Of a stretch of 64,000 bases of DNA, positions 20,733 through 33,576 are shown one piece after another. How positions within the stretch are numbered: position 1 is the first letter of the stretch; the number at the start of each line of letters is the position of its first letter. The position numbers and the translations under genes were made by a program. Where the stretch lies: the NCBI GenBank assembly GCA_036250195.1, contig JAVHZZ010000006.1, positions 158,837,724-158,901,723 of the forward strand. The letters run 5' to 3'. The notes under the pieces were generated by a model. That model saw nothing but the letters and a program-made list of their open reading frames with translations, made no database searches and had not been told where the DNA came from. Source of the stretch: Mixophyes australis (taxonomy: Eukaryota; Chordata; Amphibia; Anura; Limnodynastidae).

Positions 20733-20914
20733 GGGGGGATTCAGTTAGATGTGAGGTTACATGATATGTCTCTACAGCATAAGTTAGGTAGTAAGAATAT
20801 GTTCATTTTTGCTCACACTTATAGAGGTGTGCGCAAAAATTAGCTATGTTTTCTGTACCATAATTGTGGAAACACATTGCATTCTTAACCTCGCCGTTAA
20901 TTGAATCTCCTCCT
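20733..20914. mobile_element. Degenerate TIR MITE
   Basis: Inverted ends GGGGGGATTCAGTTAG and TTAATTGAATCTCCTCC, with internal inverted segments GTGAGGTT and AACCTCGCC. It resembles the GGGGCATATTCAATTAG family at 966-1180 but has diverged. No clear target duplication. Confidence 0.65.
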
Positions 20915-21382
20915 TGACCCAGTCCTGGTTAATAGTACTAGGTCTTGCAGAGGTTTTTAAGAAACACAGAACACTCACTTCAACATTCATTCCATTAAAC
21001 CCAGTTAGACTGATCTGTCAAGCCTTATAAATAGCATATTCTTGTTATGTGTGGAAAGGGTGGAGCTATCAAATAACATGATGACTTAACACCCTGCCAC
21101 ACTCTCCCATTAATAAATAAAAAAACATATACTTTAAGGATGTGCTGTAAAAAATATATTTTCTTTTATTAGACTTCCTGACTAAGAAGTGGTTTGTGCA
21201 TACAGGTCATAAAAGAGTCATTAGAATACAAACAAGCCTTTGTAGTGACCTCTGTTATGAATGCCCATTGGCTGCTAAAACTTTTTGGGGGTTATCACAT
21301 TTAAAATAAAACTCTATGTGTTTACCAATCCTTGATTACCCACAAGACTTCAACCATAGTAGTATTGGGTTATCCGTTTAGG
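20915..21382. other. No recognised feature
   Basis: AT-rich sequence between two MITEs; no coding or repeat signal. Confidence 0.5.
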
Positions 21383-21546
21383 CAGGGGAGGGCTGACAAA
21401 TTTTAGCCCAGGGGGCAAGACTCGACTCAGCAGGCTATTTTAATGGAAAAAATGCAGGTGGCCCAGTGACCCAGTCCAAGGTAGTGCACTATGGGACCAG
21501 CCCGGGGGACAGATGCCCCCCTGCCCCTCAGCCCAGCCTGCCCCTG
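21383..21546. mobile_element. hAT MITE with 8-bp target duplication
   Basis: 164 bp, CAGGGGAGGGCTGAC to CAGCCTGCCCCTG, flanked by CGTTTAGG on both sides (21375-21382, 21547-21554), diagnostic of hAT insertion. Reference copy for 17247-17435 and 60199-60288. Confidence 0.93.
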
Positions 21547-21999
21547 CGTTTAGGGTATTTGAGTGTGCAGAGTAAACACTAGCTGCAGATGACAGATGTC
21601 AGAAAAGGGTTCACAATGACAACTTCCAACTCCTAATTCACATAATCAGCACTCTTCTAAGTCCAGCAATCTAGCTAGTCACCTCACCTGGACTACTGCA
21701 CAGATTTCCATCTTCTGCAATCAACTATTCAGTAAAAGGACAAGTCAATCAGAACAATTCATCTCATCGATTTGAAGCCTTTATAAAGTCCTTCAGCTCT
21801 ACCAAACCTTTGCAGGAGCAAGGTTTTGTTTTGAATTTCTCTGCTCGTGCTTTTAAAAAGACTTGTTTTGTTTGGCTCTATATCACATTTCTACTTTCTC
21901 CATTCCTTCGACCTTGGCTTAGTTCTCCACTATTCTACCTTCTCCAAACCCTTTGACTTTGGCTTCAACCATCATTATTTTACTGAGTGACTTAGGTGG

Positions 22000-22748
22000 T
22001 TGTGGTGTGTCTCTGATAGTAACCCCAGCCAAGTGGTTCTTTCCTGGGAGCTTGAAGCTGCCAGCACTGTGACAGAGACCAGCAGGGAGCAGGGTAAAGA
22101 CAGGGAAAATGCATGGACACTAAGGATTCTGGTGCAGGATATAGAGGCACTGTCTAAGGGCAGGGATATTAGGCTGAGAACAGGAGCTGGGAATAATCTG
22201 AGACAGAGCTTTGAGACAGGCTAGGATCAGGACTTTGAAACAGACTAGGATCAGGGCTAGCAGAGATCTCAAACAAAGTCTTAGAACAGGCTGGGGTCAG
22301 GGCTCCCAGCAGACTAAGGAAAATCCAGAGTCAGTAAATAAACCTGGTCAAACTCAGGGAGTCAGTAGAATTCATAGCAGGATTTGCAGGAACAAACATT
22401 CACTGGGTCAGAAAGAACTATAACCAGCACACATGGTGGTGATAGAGAGATTGAACCTCCAAAAGGAATCAGGCACTCCCATAGATTCTAATTAGCCTGC
22501 ACATGTGCTGAATAAAGGGTTAGCAGCAGCCACAGCTTAGTAACCAGCTGGACATAGAACAATCAGTAAACAGAACTGGGAAGCTGGTTGCCTTTGTCTA
22601 AGCAACCAGCCGAGAGCGAGGTGGTGACTGTGGGAGCGGATTGGACTCTAGGTGCCAGTTACCATTACTAGGCAACCGGCTAAGTGAGTGGAGACACAGC
22701 AGCAGAGACTTGATGCAAGAACCTCAATTGTGACGCACCATTCATCAC
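22000..22748 (-). mobile_element. Degenerate Gypsy-type solo LTR
   Basis: Read on minus it begins TGTGATGAATGGTGCGTCAC and resembles the chromovirus LTR. It has two GTTGC/GCAAC palindromes (22583-22610 with 9-bp arms; 22660-22680 imperfect) and a GTCCAATCCGC motif, then a long C/T-rich R-U5-like stretch. Neither internal region nor target duplication was found, so boundaries are approximate. Small plus-strand frames in it are not genes. Confidence 0.55.
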
Positions 22749-24487
22749 AACTAAGCATCTGTCCACTGCTGGTTGTAAAGGAGGTTTTTGACTTCATTCT
22801 GCATTGGCGCTGTAGTGGTTTTTGGTCAGTTTGGACTATCTGTGCATATACCTGTGTTTTTCTTTAGCGCTATACTCGCTGCTGGAAAAAGAGCTAAGAG
22901 TTCCTCATGTTCAATGACAGCAGCTGTCACCAAGGAGGTTGCAGAGATCAACAAAGACAGTTGAGAACATTGAAATACTCACTAGGTCCAGGAACTTAAC
23001 TGAGATGGTATTCCAGTACATCTTCAAAGCAACCTTACCGTTGGTAAGATGACAGTCCATAGCACCACTGCAATAATTTCCCACTACCTTCACAATTTCT
23101 TAGATGTTTTAAATTTGTGGGAAGATGATTATATGGGAGGTAAGGCACAGAGCTGATCTAAAGTGCAGCCATCTCCAACAGTTACCCACATGCCACTCCT
23201 AAGTAAGTTGATCAAAGTCCATACTTGTTTTTATTTGTCAGAGTTTCAACGTGAAGTTATATTTATGTTTTTCTTGATAGAGAGGCCCTTCTTTTGTTAA
23301 TATTTTGCTATGGAGACGTGGAAAGAGTTTACTTAGGAGATGAGGGAATTGATGGGAGAGCTACACATCCTCCTTTTGCTTTAGTCCCTGGTTCTTGTTT
23401 GGCCACTCATGACTTAACAAAATGCACTGAAGTGGTGAATCTGTAGAGGGGCGAGATTAGCTTACAGAGGGCAGAACCAGCACTTAACTTAATCTCCCCT
23501 CTATTCAAATGCCTTCCCTGTTATTATACCATTACATGGCAAGCAAACCAAGTTTTAGTTAAGTGTAACTCTCTAGATCCAAAATGGTGTGAAGGAGGAC
23601 TAGGAGGCGATGTGTTGTAAAGGTGGTGGGAAGCTCAGGCACTGTGGCACACCGTATATTTACCTGATATCCCAATGGACAGGAGTCCAGTATGTTTACC
23701 TGATATCCCAATGACAGGAGTCCAGTGTCACCTGAGTATTTTTCCAAAAAAGAGGAACATTCTGAAACCCCCGAAATTATATAGTAGCAGTGAAGATAGG
23801 ATTCTTCTTGTTGCACATTAAACTCTTTTAGAGCATTTTTACTGCTGAAAAGCTCCAGTGAAAGTGAGATTTTCCCTCATTGCAGAGAGTCATTACAAAC
23901 TCGTCAAAAAGCCAATATTTTCAGGCTAAAACACCAGTTGCTGAGTAGTGTTTTAAGTCCAGCATAGAGATCCCCAACTTCACAAACATGAAAGATTAAG
24001 ACAAAATTTCCATTCCACCTCCTGGCATTCTTGGCAACTTCATTTTTTTGCATTTTAAATGTAACTTCATGGAAATTTTCCATTGCAAAAATGTGTTATG
24101 TAGACTGTGCTAAGTACCAGATCAAACAGAGATGATTAATTTTAGCTCTCATTTTCCACGATAAGGATGATAAATGTTTATGGAAATAGCAGAGCTGGAA
24201 GGCAAAACAAAACAGTCATTTCACAAGTCAGGTGTAGGAAACAGTGATAATAAGTAGAAGGTTTTGAAATTATACTGTATATAAAGTATTTCAATATTTA
24301 AAGGAAAATAATTAAAATGTAAAAAAAGACGACAAATAGCAGTGACAGCTAAAGGGTCCAGAACGTGGGCAGGAACTGACTGGTGAGAGCTGTGTTCCAA
24401 TTGCAGGAGTGCTGGATGGTTGCTAGGAAATTCAGTGACATCACTATAGTGTCAACGGGATTTCTTAGGTGAGGGAAATCCTTTAGA
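22749..24487. other. Mostly unrecognised
   Basis: No gene or complete element. A 38-39 bp direct duplication (TTTACCTGATATCCCAATG...CAGGAGTCCAGT) lies at 23655-23730. Confidence 0.5.
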
Positions 24488-24652
24488 CAGGGCCGTAACT
24501 AGTACTGAGCGACAGGGGCGACCGCCCAGGGCGCAACGCTGAAGGAGGACGCAGTTTATGAATATTTTAGGTTAATTTGGTTAAAATTGAGGGCTAGGGG
24601 GCGACATTTGTCTTTCTCACCCCAGGCGCTAGAATTCTAAGTTACGGCTCTG
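24488..24652. mobile_element. hAT MITE (CAGGGCCGTAACTAG)
   Basis: 165 bp with ends CAGGGCCGTAACTAG and AAGTTACGGCTCTG. The flanks CCTTTAGA (24480-24487) and CCTTTCGA (24653-24660) match at 7 of 8 positions, a slightly mutated hAT duplication. Confidence 0.92.
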
Positions 24653-26239
24653 CCTTTCGAGAATGTGTGTTGGTCCAGAGCGAATATCCCTTGCCACCAA
24701 CACTAATAGATCCACTGTAGACAAAACAGGTAAGAGACTGATTACACTAGACAAACATGCAGAACAATAGAAATTAAATCGTAAATCGTACAGTTGGTCA
24801 ATTCTGAATAACATTGACAATTTCAGGGACAAAACTTTCCAAGACCTGAGACTGACCCTTTAATTGTACAATAACATTTCTTTTTTACTGCATTATAGAT
24901 GTAATTTGTGGAATCTATTCTTATTCTCTGGCTTTGTAAATTAACAGTTATTGAACAGAACTATTTAAAATGCAAACAAACATGGTGTGTTTACGTGCCG
25001 TGACTCAGCAGCCAAGTGTCCCTAAAAACAGCAGAAAATGTTGAGTTATCCTTTAAAGTGGACTCAGATGAACCTATCCATTTCATTAGGAGCTATTGAC
25101 AATAATGAGGCATGTTTCTGGGAACGATCACAAAGTGCACAGAGCAGAAGTGAGGTGAGTCTATGGCGTTGTAAACAACCAAACCTGGCTTATTAGCTTT
25201 TCTGTCAGAAGAATTAGAGGTAGATGAATAGTAGTACATTTGTAAAGGGCTAACAGTAGGTTTGGCATAGTTCACCTGAGTAGTTTATGCCTTCCAGCAG
25301 TCAGTCCCTTGCACCTCCTAACTGCACAGAGAGGTGCCATAGTAAGCCTAATGTTTGCTTATCTTCTGCAAAGTGCGTAGTGCTGAAGGAAACTTTCCTA
25401 AACTATTGGTATTTGTGCAAATGGCCAGTAGCACTCACTGCACCAGAGAGTCGAGGTTATTTTCCTGAGCATCACCAATAGGCTTAAGTTTCATGAAACT
25501 CAGGGCCAAATTGAGCAAATTTCCAGCACGGACCGATACAATGTATGTAAGATATTATCATAAGCTTGCATAAGACATGGTAGCAAAACCCTTTCTCCAG
25601 GACACAGAAGGAATATCAGCAAACCACATCTAATTTCGGTAGAAGGGACCTTTGTCCCTGGAAATATCACTGACCAACTGTATAAAATGTTTATTCTTCT
25701 GCATGCTAGATGCAATTTCCCTGTATTTCTTATTATCTGAGCTTTAGAAGTTAATAACTACTTTGTAGGTGTGATTATTTTTTAAAAAACAGTGAGCTCC
25801 AAGGTCCACCAAGACAGCATTGTGCGTAACGTCCTTTAATGCTCTGACTTGGCAGCTAAATGTCCCTGAAAACGGTAATAAATGTTGACAACTATGCAGT
25901 ATGTCTTTCTGTTATATTCATCATATATTATTTCTTGATTTCCTAGGATTGGGAACCGATTTGCAGAAGCTGTCATTTTGTCACAATTAAAATCTGTATC
26001 TTAATGTGTTATATGCTGGTGAGAAGGTTGTGATACTTCCTCCATAAGCTTATCTAGAGTTAGTAGTGTTAGTAAATTCCAGGAATAGTACCCTCTTTTA
26101 GACTGTCGGAGGAGATAAAAATTATTTCCGTTTTGGGCATTTTCCTGTTATTTAAATAAAAGGGGCCTGATTCATTGCAGCACGCACATAAATCTGTTAT
26201 ATGTATGCCCGAATTCAACAAGAAGTGGATGTGAAGATA
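24653..26239. other. Diverged duplicated unknown repeat
   Basis: Segments 24830-25060 and 25620-25890 share a series of motifs in the same order (TAGATGTAATTTGTGGAAT / TAGATGCAATTTCCCTGTAT; CTCAGCAGCCAAGTGTCCCT / CTTGGCAGCTAAATGTCCCT), so they look like two old copies of one dispersed repeat. A truncated GGGCCTGATTCATT terminus sits at 26163. No coding frame is recognised. Confidence 0.45.
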
Positions 26240-26735
26240 TTTGACGTGATATATACAGGTATAGAAACTTGTGCCTCATCATCGGTCCTGTCCTCAAGCT
26301 ATTCACTTTCCAGGGATCTCAGTGCATCAATTCTCTGTAGTTCACCACTGCTCAGTTGGTATCCTGTGTTACCTGTTCCACGATCAAGACCTGCAGTATT
26401 GTTGAAGGAACCTCATGCCTAATAATCAGTCCTGTTCTCAGCTATTCGCTTTCTAAAGACCCCTATGCTTCGGTTCACTGACATTAACCTGAACCTCTGC
26501 ATTTATCTTCCAGCAGGCCTTCTCCACTCCACGGTTCCATCTCACCCTGCTCTAATCCCCCTTAGAGGACCTGCGAGCTACGGCTCGAGAGCAGCTAAGT
26601 CCATTTTCCCATGCGGGGATCCCTGTTGAATACCTCTCTAGAGAGGTGTGGAGTTTCTAGACTCCACACCTCTCTGGGGGTAAGTCTATCTAGAGCGGGG
26701 TTTCAAGGTCAATTCCAAACTCAGGCTCCATGACA
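26240..26735 (+). mobile_element. Truncated Gypsy-type LTR
   Basis: The right part parallels the end of the chromovirus LTR: GAGCAGCTAAGTCCATTTTC..GCGGGGATCCCTG, then a stem (ACCTCTCTAGAGAGGTGTGG) and GACTCCACACCTCTCTGGG-GTAAG, ending CCATGACA at 26735. The left boundary is unclear and no internal region follows. Confidence 0.6.
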
Positions 26736-27743
26736 CTTGGTGACTTTTGTTCTGATGTTTCGTTTATATATAGTGGGACATATACAGTGTGTGGTGGAAA
26801 AATACCAGTAGGCACTTTTGTATGTGATCAGAATGATACTTTTAGTGTAAAAAGCATGTGATATAAATATAACAAAATAAATATATTTATTCTGGAGCCA
26901 TCAAACATAGTAATTAAACTTTAAGATGTCTTCCCTCAGTAACAATAAACAGCTGTTTACTTTGAAGCATTTGTTTACATGCCTATTTAACACACATATG
27001 TATTCCATTATCAACTGACATAAAGACACTTGCTATGTATTAGAAAGTAAACAAGAACATCTTTTACTGTTAACACTTGTCTGTACCATTCAACACCAGC
27101 TTATCTCAAGGTCTTTCAGTTTTTATTACATTCACGTTAGTTAAAAGTAATTTTATATATTTTCTTTTAATGGGTTTAAAGAGACACCCTTTCTTTTAAT
27201 TCTACAACAATGAATTTCATTGTATACGTGTACATAATTAACCCTTCCAGGTGGTTAGCTGAAACAGGGCTATTATCTGCATATGTGTATAATATTAGCA
27301 CAAAAAGTAGAGTACACTATGTAATATAAAGATTCAGTACCATTCTTTATATTAACAATCTGATAGTTTAATGCCTCAAAGCAATGTTACATGTGGTAAA
27401 AATAAAATGCTAACTATATAGCTTGTGTGTGAATCACTCCCCTCTGAAGGCTCATGGGCATACTTGTCTCAACTGCTCTCCAGCCTATAAACGTTATCGC
27501 CAACAATGGGCTGTCTCATACCCCATTGTTCCTACCTTCTTTTAGCAGCAGAAGGCGGTGATAGTCTCTCTCTGATTCCTGTTATGTGTAAAAAGAAAAG
27601 AAAGCTATGATCCCCTTTTTTTCTGGTCCACAGAGGACCCTAACGACAGAGGACAAATAATCAAATGTGTGTATGATCCTGCTGTCCAACTGACAGCCGG
27701 TGGTGGAGTGCACACACATTCCCTTCCACAGCATAAACACGTA
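26736..27743. other. No recognised feature
   Basis: AT-rich sequence without open frames, inverted repeats or known repeat motifs that I could identify. Confidence 0.5.
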
Positions 27744-28057
27744 GTGCCTGATTCATTAAAGAATGTAAGTAAAAAAAATGAGTACTGCAGAAAACCATGT
27801 TACAGTGCTAGGGGTGCAAATTAGTTTATTATTTTGCACATAAGTTAAATAATGGCTGTTTTTTCATGTAGCACATACATACTTGATAGCTTTAATTTTA
27901 CCCTGAAATTTAAAGTTGATCTAGGACATGCCCTATCCCAACTATAAATCTGCCCTCATCTTTTAAATTGAGCTCCCCCTCTAATACAACATGGTTTTGC
28001 CAAGGTACAAAGTTACTCCTTTTTTTTTTGCTTAACTTTCCTTAATGAATCAGGCCC
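27744..28057. mobile_element. TIR element (GCCTGATTCATTAA ends)
   Basis: About 314 bp bounded by GCCTGATTCATTAAAG and CTTTCCTTAATGAATCAGGC. The termini match the larger TAT-flanked element at 46908-47637 (GGGCCTGAATCAT), so it is probably a shorter member of that superfamily. Flanking trinucleotides (GTA, ATA) do not match. Confidence 0.75.
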
Positions 28058-28215
28058 ATAAACCTTTTTTTTCCAACAAAAGTGACATTCCAGATATTGA
28101 TGCTGGGTGTAATAGCAAGGTATCTTGCATTGACAAGTATAGTCAGTTTCATGGGAACTTCAAGTTGTGCCCCCACTACAGCTGAGGTTCCCACAGTGTA
28201 GGTGCGTAACCCGGT

Positions 28216-28382
28216 CAAAGGTTTATTTGGCTGCTTGCAAAATTAATCCTGTCTGTGTCTTTGTGTGCGTGTATTAGAAAATTTAGGTTGTAAGCTCCAT
28301 TGGGAGCAGGGACTGATGTGAATTGCAAATACTCTCTGTATAGCACTGTGTAATTGGTGGCGCCGTATAAATAAAATAAGTA
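28216..28382 (+). mobile_element. tRNA-derived SINE, 5'-truncated
   Basis: Matches the body and tail of the SINE at 52376: GTTTATTTGGCTGC, a GTCTGTGT run, then TTAGGTTGTAAGCTCCATTG and GGAGCAGGGACTGATGTGAA, ending GGCGCCGTATAAATAAAAT. The tRNA-like head is missing. Confidence 0.8.
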
Positions 28383-28420
28383 GAGAGGATACATTCAAGT
28401 GCAGTCTTGTGTACTCTGCT

Positions 28421-28650
28421 CAGGGGCGCACGGAGGATTTGTCAGGGGGGGTTTCCTCCGCCCCCAGAAAAATAAATAAATCTAGAGACCTGCCGCGCAT
28501 GCAGCGCCGTTTCGGCTGCACTGTAGTATACAGCAGCCGCGGCGCTGTCAAAGAAGCAACCGCGGTGGTGCTGTATACAATACAGCACCGCCACGGACGC
28601 TTCTTAGACAGCGCCGCGGCTGCTGTATACTACAGTAGGGCACTTGTAGG
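28421..28650. mobile_element. Fold-back hAT-like MITE
   Basis: Starts CAGGGGCGCACGG, a typical hAT terminus. It contains a long hairpin, 28522-28634, with perfect 28-bp outer arms (28522-28549 with 28607-28634) and imperfect inner arms of about 27 bp. The matching right terminus is not evident, so the element may be truncated. The 88-codon frame here is not a gene. Confidence 0.7.
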
Positions 28651-29715
28651 GCACTTTTTAGTTTTTAGCTTTTAGATAATCTGCTTGAGATTATCTCACT
28701 GTCTTAGGTATCTGACTGTTTAAATTTGTGAATGTAAATGTGAGAGCGATACAGAGAGAGAGAATGCCTACATGGAATGCTTACAGAAGAGATGACAAAG
28801 GGATCCAATTTTTCAGCACCATAGCTTCTATCTTCCTCTCAAAGCTTCACACTTTTAACAATGTAGACTCAGAAAACGAATGTTTTTGTTAAACAGTAGA
28901 TATATGGAAGTAATGTAACTTCTGTGTTAATAAAACTCCCCAAAGAAAATTAAAAGTTGGCATATTTCAAAGTTACATAACTACATGTGTTCACTTTTCA
29001 TTTGTACTGCTATCTTTATAAACTGTCTTTGGATTCTTGCTGTGTTCCTAAAATCATGTAACCCATAGCAATGCTGTAAATGTTCCAAATACACTTTTAT
29101 TGCAATATATCTTGCTAACCAGATACTGGATAACAAATAGGACAGTGATATCTTATGTAGACAACAGAGCCCCTCACCAGACAACACGGAAGAAAGTGCT
29201 TTTCCGGCAAAAAGAGTGTTTGCTGTGTTCACAGGTCTGTATAAGATTCGGATGTACTAAGTTCGCTGTACACAGGTATTCCGGTCCGAGGCGCCTAAGA
29301 GGCATGTGCAGAAAACAAGGTAACACTGATTAAAAAAGCAAAAAAAAGGATTCTAAAGTATTTAAGTTATAGAGCAAAAAAACATAAATGGATGTGCTAG
29401 TAGTAATAATATCACTGTGCACCCATAGTTTTGCTATTTCTCTTTTGTCATAGGATCAATAAGTGACATTATGACCGGCATATTAAATAAGAAGACAATA
29501 TATATGTGTCAAGGATCTGTTACGATGATTACAAATATCTGAATAGCGGCTGTCAGATCCCAGATGTGAGATACAGTAATGGAAATAGCTATAGTAATAG
29601 GATTGTGTATCAATGGTTGGCTGGAGACTTTGTTAGTCAAAAAGGATCATAATTACTGCTTCAGGTTATACATGACTGTCAACCTCAATATGATTCAGCT
29701 GGATGAGTGAAATAT
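28651..29715. other. No recognised feature
   Basis: Unassigned sequence. Overlapping short frames on both strands near 28981-29333 show no family resemblance. Confidence 0.5.
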
Positions 29716-29827
29716 ATGGTGGCTTAGCGGTTAGCACTTCTGGCTCACAGCACTGGGGTCATGAGTTTAAATCCCGACCATGGCCTTATCTGTGTGGAGT
29801 ATGTATGTTCTCCCCATGTTTGCGTGG
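29716..29827 (+). mobile_element. tRNA-derived SINE, cut by LTR insertion
   Basis: SINE head with A-box-like TGGCTTAGCGGTTAGCA and B-box-like GAGTTTAAATCCCGACC, continuing to TCCCCATGTTTGCGTGG, where it stops abruptly at an LTR-like start. The continuation (GTTTCCTCCGGG in the 52376 copy) was not found on the far side. Confidence 0.88.
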
Positions 29828-30420
29828 TGTTATGTCTGTTTCTATAGTCACAAATAAAGATTGTCTGATGCGATTAATGTGGTTCCAATGCACAAGAGAT
29901 TTAATATAAAAATACAAGAAAATATAACCAATACATTATGCTTGCACACTGAATCCAGTAACAGTCATTCAATCCTGAAGTTTGTCGTCAAAAAGAGTGA
30001 GTGATACTGTCCAGTGGCTTTTTATACAGTTTGAGTTGACAAAAAACAGTTATGATGTCACAATGTACACAAAGCTAACTAAAAGAGTTCTTCATTGGTT
30101 CAGGGTTTATAATGGTCCAGTAGAATGCAGGTGATAGGTCAGTACAAACGATTCTTCTCTAAAGGTGATGCCAACAGCTGTGTAAGTGTCTTGCCTAAGG
30201 GAACCGCCTAAAATCTGGTTTAAATTAACAAAGTATCTATGAGAACTAATCTTATACTAATCATAACTAACAACTGCTATATGCGCTCGCTTCTGTGATG
30301 ATACCAGATTCCTGCTTGTTAAATGTGAATTAATATAAGACCAAACACCATACATTTCCTAGGACCTAAACCATAAATATATTTAATGTAGGTTTATCTT
30401 TGTATAAATAATCTCTAATT
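29828..30420 (-). mobile_element. LTR-like segment
   Basis: On minus it ends GACATAACA at the SINE breakpoint and has a TATA-like TATAAAAAGCC (about 30025) and an AT-rich possible polyadenylation region near 29900. It lacks similarity to the Gmr1 LTR at 34848, so it is a separate element, solo or 3' LTR. The right boundary and target duplication are not determined. Confidence 0.45.
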
Positions 30421-31530
30421 CTTAATTATAAAAAAATGTGAGTTGGAACTTTATTAAATGTGAACTATTTACAAATGTAGAAGTGAGTGTAAGTGTATTT
30501 GCTCTGTTTGCCCGTGCGATTGTGTAATAAACCCTGGCATGACGTAGCGTACTAATCGCACGCGAAGCTATTACAATGAATAATGTATTAATTTAGAACT
30601 ACTGCATCCAATTATAGACTTCGACAGGCCACCCTTTTAGAATATTCCTAACGCTCTCACCCTTTCAAGATATTATTGCAGGATCTCAGTAGTACACGTC
30701 ATTGTCTAGGAAATCTAATAAACCTATGACGCACAGTAAATCTAATGAATCTTAAACATTATAAACTCAAAATACAAATCATGTAATAACCAAATATAAA
30801 ACTACATATAGATGTTAAATATAATAGCGATGATAGAAATAATAAAGTATATAAAAAAAAATAAACACTAAAAACAATGCAGATTGAATAACCACAAACC
30901 AGCTATAGTGAACCAAAAACGCTGCTGGAGAGGGGCTGTGGAAACCACTTATAATATGTGTATACAAAAACAGAAAAATACGGTGCTGAAAATGGCTCAA
31001 TATAATGATAATAATAAATATTAACACAGTGAGCAACCTTCAATAATAACAACACAATTTATTAATCTATTAAACTATCTTATTGAAATCACAGCTTGTA
31101 AATCAATAATAAATAGACCAGCATGCAAAAAACTATATGGAATGTATGTACCAATAATAGGCAAATTGATCTGATGTCAATAACAACATACATAAGTCTC
31201 TTGAACCATACCAAAGTTCTCATTCAATCCTATATGGAAATATTGTGTGGAACTTGATTGAATGTCAAATTTAATTGTACTGAATGATGTTAATTAGAGA
31301 TGGTCAATCGAAAGATAAACACACAAGACCAGCTAAACCAGAGAATGACCGCTCGGAATAGGAAGCAGTGGAGCAGCACCGAGCTGATTAACTTCGGAGG
31401 TTGTACTTGAATAAAATGAACAGACTTCCAGTTCACTGTGAGCTGTCATATCGGACTCCGTCTAGCACACGTGCTCGGCTAGCCAGCTGGCCGGGTCGTG
31501 GCAGTGATAAGTGAAGCATCCTGACCGTCG
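30421..31530. other. No recognised feature
   Basis: AT-rich, repeat-like sequence between the LTR-like segment and the truncated Gmr1 RT. No protein similarity was seen; it could be decayed internal sequence of either element. Confidence 0.45.
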
Positions 31531-32058
31531 TCATGGAGAGGTTAATGGGTCATGGGTGGAAAATGCAGTCTTTGGCTTGGCCGTGGAAGTCAGGGGAACT
31601 TGCCAATAACCCTTTGTTAGATCAAGGGTTGTCAAATAACTGCTACCAGCAAGATTTTCCACTAGTTCATCCACACGTGGCATCGGATAGGCATCAAACT
31701 GCGACATACTGTTTAGGCGCCTAAAGTCATTGCAGAACCTAATTGTCCCAATGGGTTTTGGGATAAGCACAATGGGACTATTCCACTCACTAGTGGACTC
31801 TTCAATCACATCTAACTGGAGCATCTTCTCGATCTCCTTTCTCACATCCACCCGTCTGGCTTCTGGAATACGATACGGCTTCTGCTTTACAATGACTCCT
31901 GGCACAGTGACAATGTCGTGTTCAATTAAGGTAGTGCGCCCAGGAATGGAAGAGAAGACATCCCTGTTCTGGCGAATCATTTCTTCAGTCTGTTGTCTCT
32001 GCTGAATGGACAAAGCTGGCTCTATGGGCACTTCAGACTTTTCAATGGCAGTACTCAC
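31531..32058 (-). pseudogene. Gmr1 reverse transcriptase, N-terminal part
   Basis: 176 codons, from an N-terminal linker through motifs of the RT fingers: KQKPYRIPEARRVDVRKEIE, SEWNSPIVLIPKP, FCNDFRRLN, DAYPMPRVDELV, LTTLDLTKGYWQVPL, KTAFST. Similarity ends at about 31550, before the YxDD palm motif; the remaining RT and RNase H are missing, replaced by unrelated sequence. It is downstream of integrase, the diagnostic Gmr1 order. Confidence 0.9.
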
Positions 32059-32216
32059 TACCTGAGGAGAGTTTCCTCATCATGCCAAGGTTTAAGGAGG
32101 TTCACATGGTATATTTGCTCCTCCCTTCTCCTACCTAACTGGCGGACTCTGTAATTGACAGGACCAACAGCCTCTATAATTTCATATGGACCCTGCCAAT
32201 GGGCAAAAAGTTTGCT

Positions 32217-33576
32217 TTACTGTGTGGGAACCAGGACTAGGACCTTGTCCCCAGGCTTGAAAGATCGAACAACAGCACTTTTATCATAACTTTTTCTATG
32301 TCGTTCCTGAGCCTCTTTTACATGTTGCTGCACAATGGGCCCTATCTTTCCTATCATCTCATATATTTGGGACACAAATTGTACCAGATTTAGCTCCCTG
32401 GGACATTGCTGCTCCCACCCTTCTTTTAACATATCCAAGATACCCCTGGGCTGTCTCACAAACAATAACTCAAAGGGACTAAACCCTGTTGAAGCTTGAG
32501 GTACCTCAGGGATGGCAAACATCAAATAGGGAATAAGAGTGTCCCAATCTTTTTTCTCTTGAGCCACTGCTTTCCTGAGCATGTGCTTTAATGTGTGGTT
32601 AAAGTGTTCCACCAAGCCATCTGTTTGTGGATGGTATACAGAGGTGTGAAGCGCCGTAACCCCTAGCAACTGGCACATGTCCTTCATAAGTTTAGACATG
32701 AATGGAGTACCCTGAACTGTGAGAATTTCTTTGGGTATTCCCAAGCCTGTAAACATCAATACAAGTTCTCTAGCTATGGTGCTGGACTTTATGTTTCGTA
32801 GGGAAATTGCCTCTGGATACCTGGTTGCATAGTCAAGCACCATTATTATATATTGGTGCCCACGTGCGGATTTTTCCAGTGGCCCCACAAGGTCCATAGC
32901 TATCCGTTCAAAGGGAACTTGTACTATTGGTATTGGAATGAGAGGTGCCCTGTACATGGGTTTGGGACAGGTTCTCTGACAAATGGGACAGGACCAGCAA
33001 TACTTTTTTACTGCCATGTGTACAGTAAAACCTAAGCAGAACTCGTTCCCGTGTTTTATCCTCCCCTAGGTGTCCCCCACAGACATGTGTGTGTGCTGCT
33101 TTTAACACTAGGGGTAAATGGACCTGAGGAACCATTAATTGTTCTACTTTTTCCCCCTGTACATTCACATCTTTATACAGGAAATTATTTTTAAAAATAA
33201 AATATGGTATACCTTCTGCAGGCTGGGCGGCTTTCGCTACCCCATTTACCTCAGTCACACTTTTAAAGGCATGTTCCAAAGTGGCATCATTAAGTTGCTC
33301 TCGAGCAAAGTCCTGCAGAGGAAACAAAATTGGTATTGCGGACCAGTCCGTATCCGCACTGTCAGGCGGGTTGGGCTCATCTGCGACATCACCGACCAAT
33401 GCTAGTTTGGACTGTCCATGTTTCACCGCAGGTGGATGCTTTTGTGGAACTCCTGCTGTGACTCCCAGGATGGCATTCCGGTTTGACGGTTCCCAAAGAT
33501 CGATGTCCAGATGTTGAGGATTCTTAGGCGGTTCCTTTAAGACCGGGCTTCCGACCGTTGCATCAGTTGCCGGCAT
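32217..33576 (-). pseudogene. Gmr1 integrase, frameshifted
   Basis: Two overlapping frames (33576-32908 and 33017-32217) make one integrase. The first starts with post-protease linker and an HHCC zinc region (HTHVCGGHLGEDKTRERVL); the second has CPICQRTCPKP, then the catalytic core AMDLVGP (first Asp), ILTVQGTPF where the family has D in place of V (codon 32715-32717), and QTDGLVEHFN (Glu). Loss of the second catalytic Asp and the frameshift near 32910-33015 make it inactive. Confidence 0.92.
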
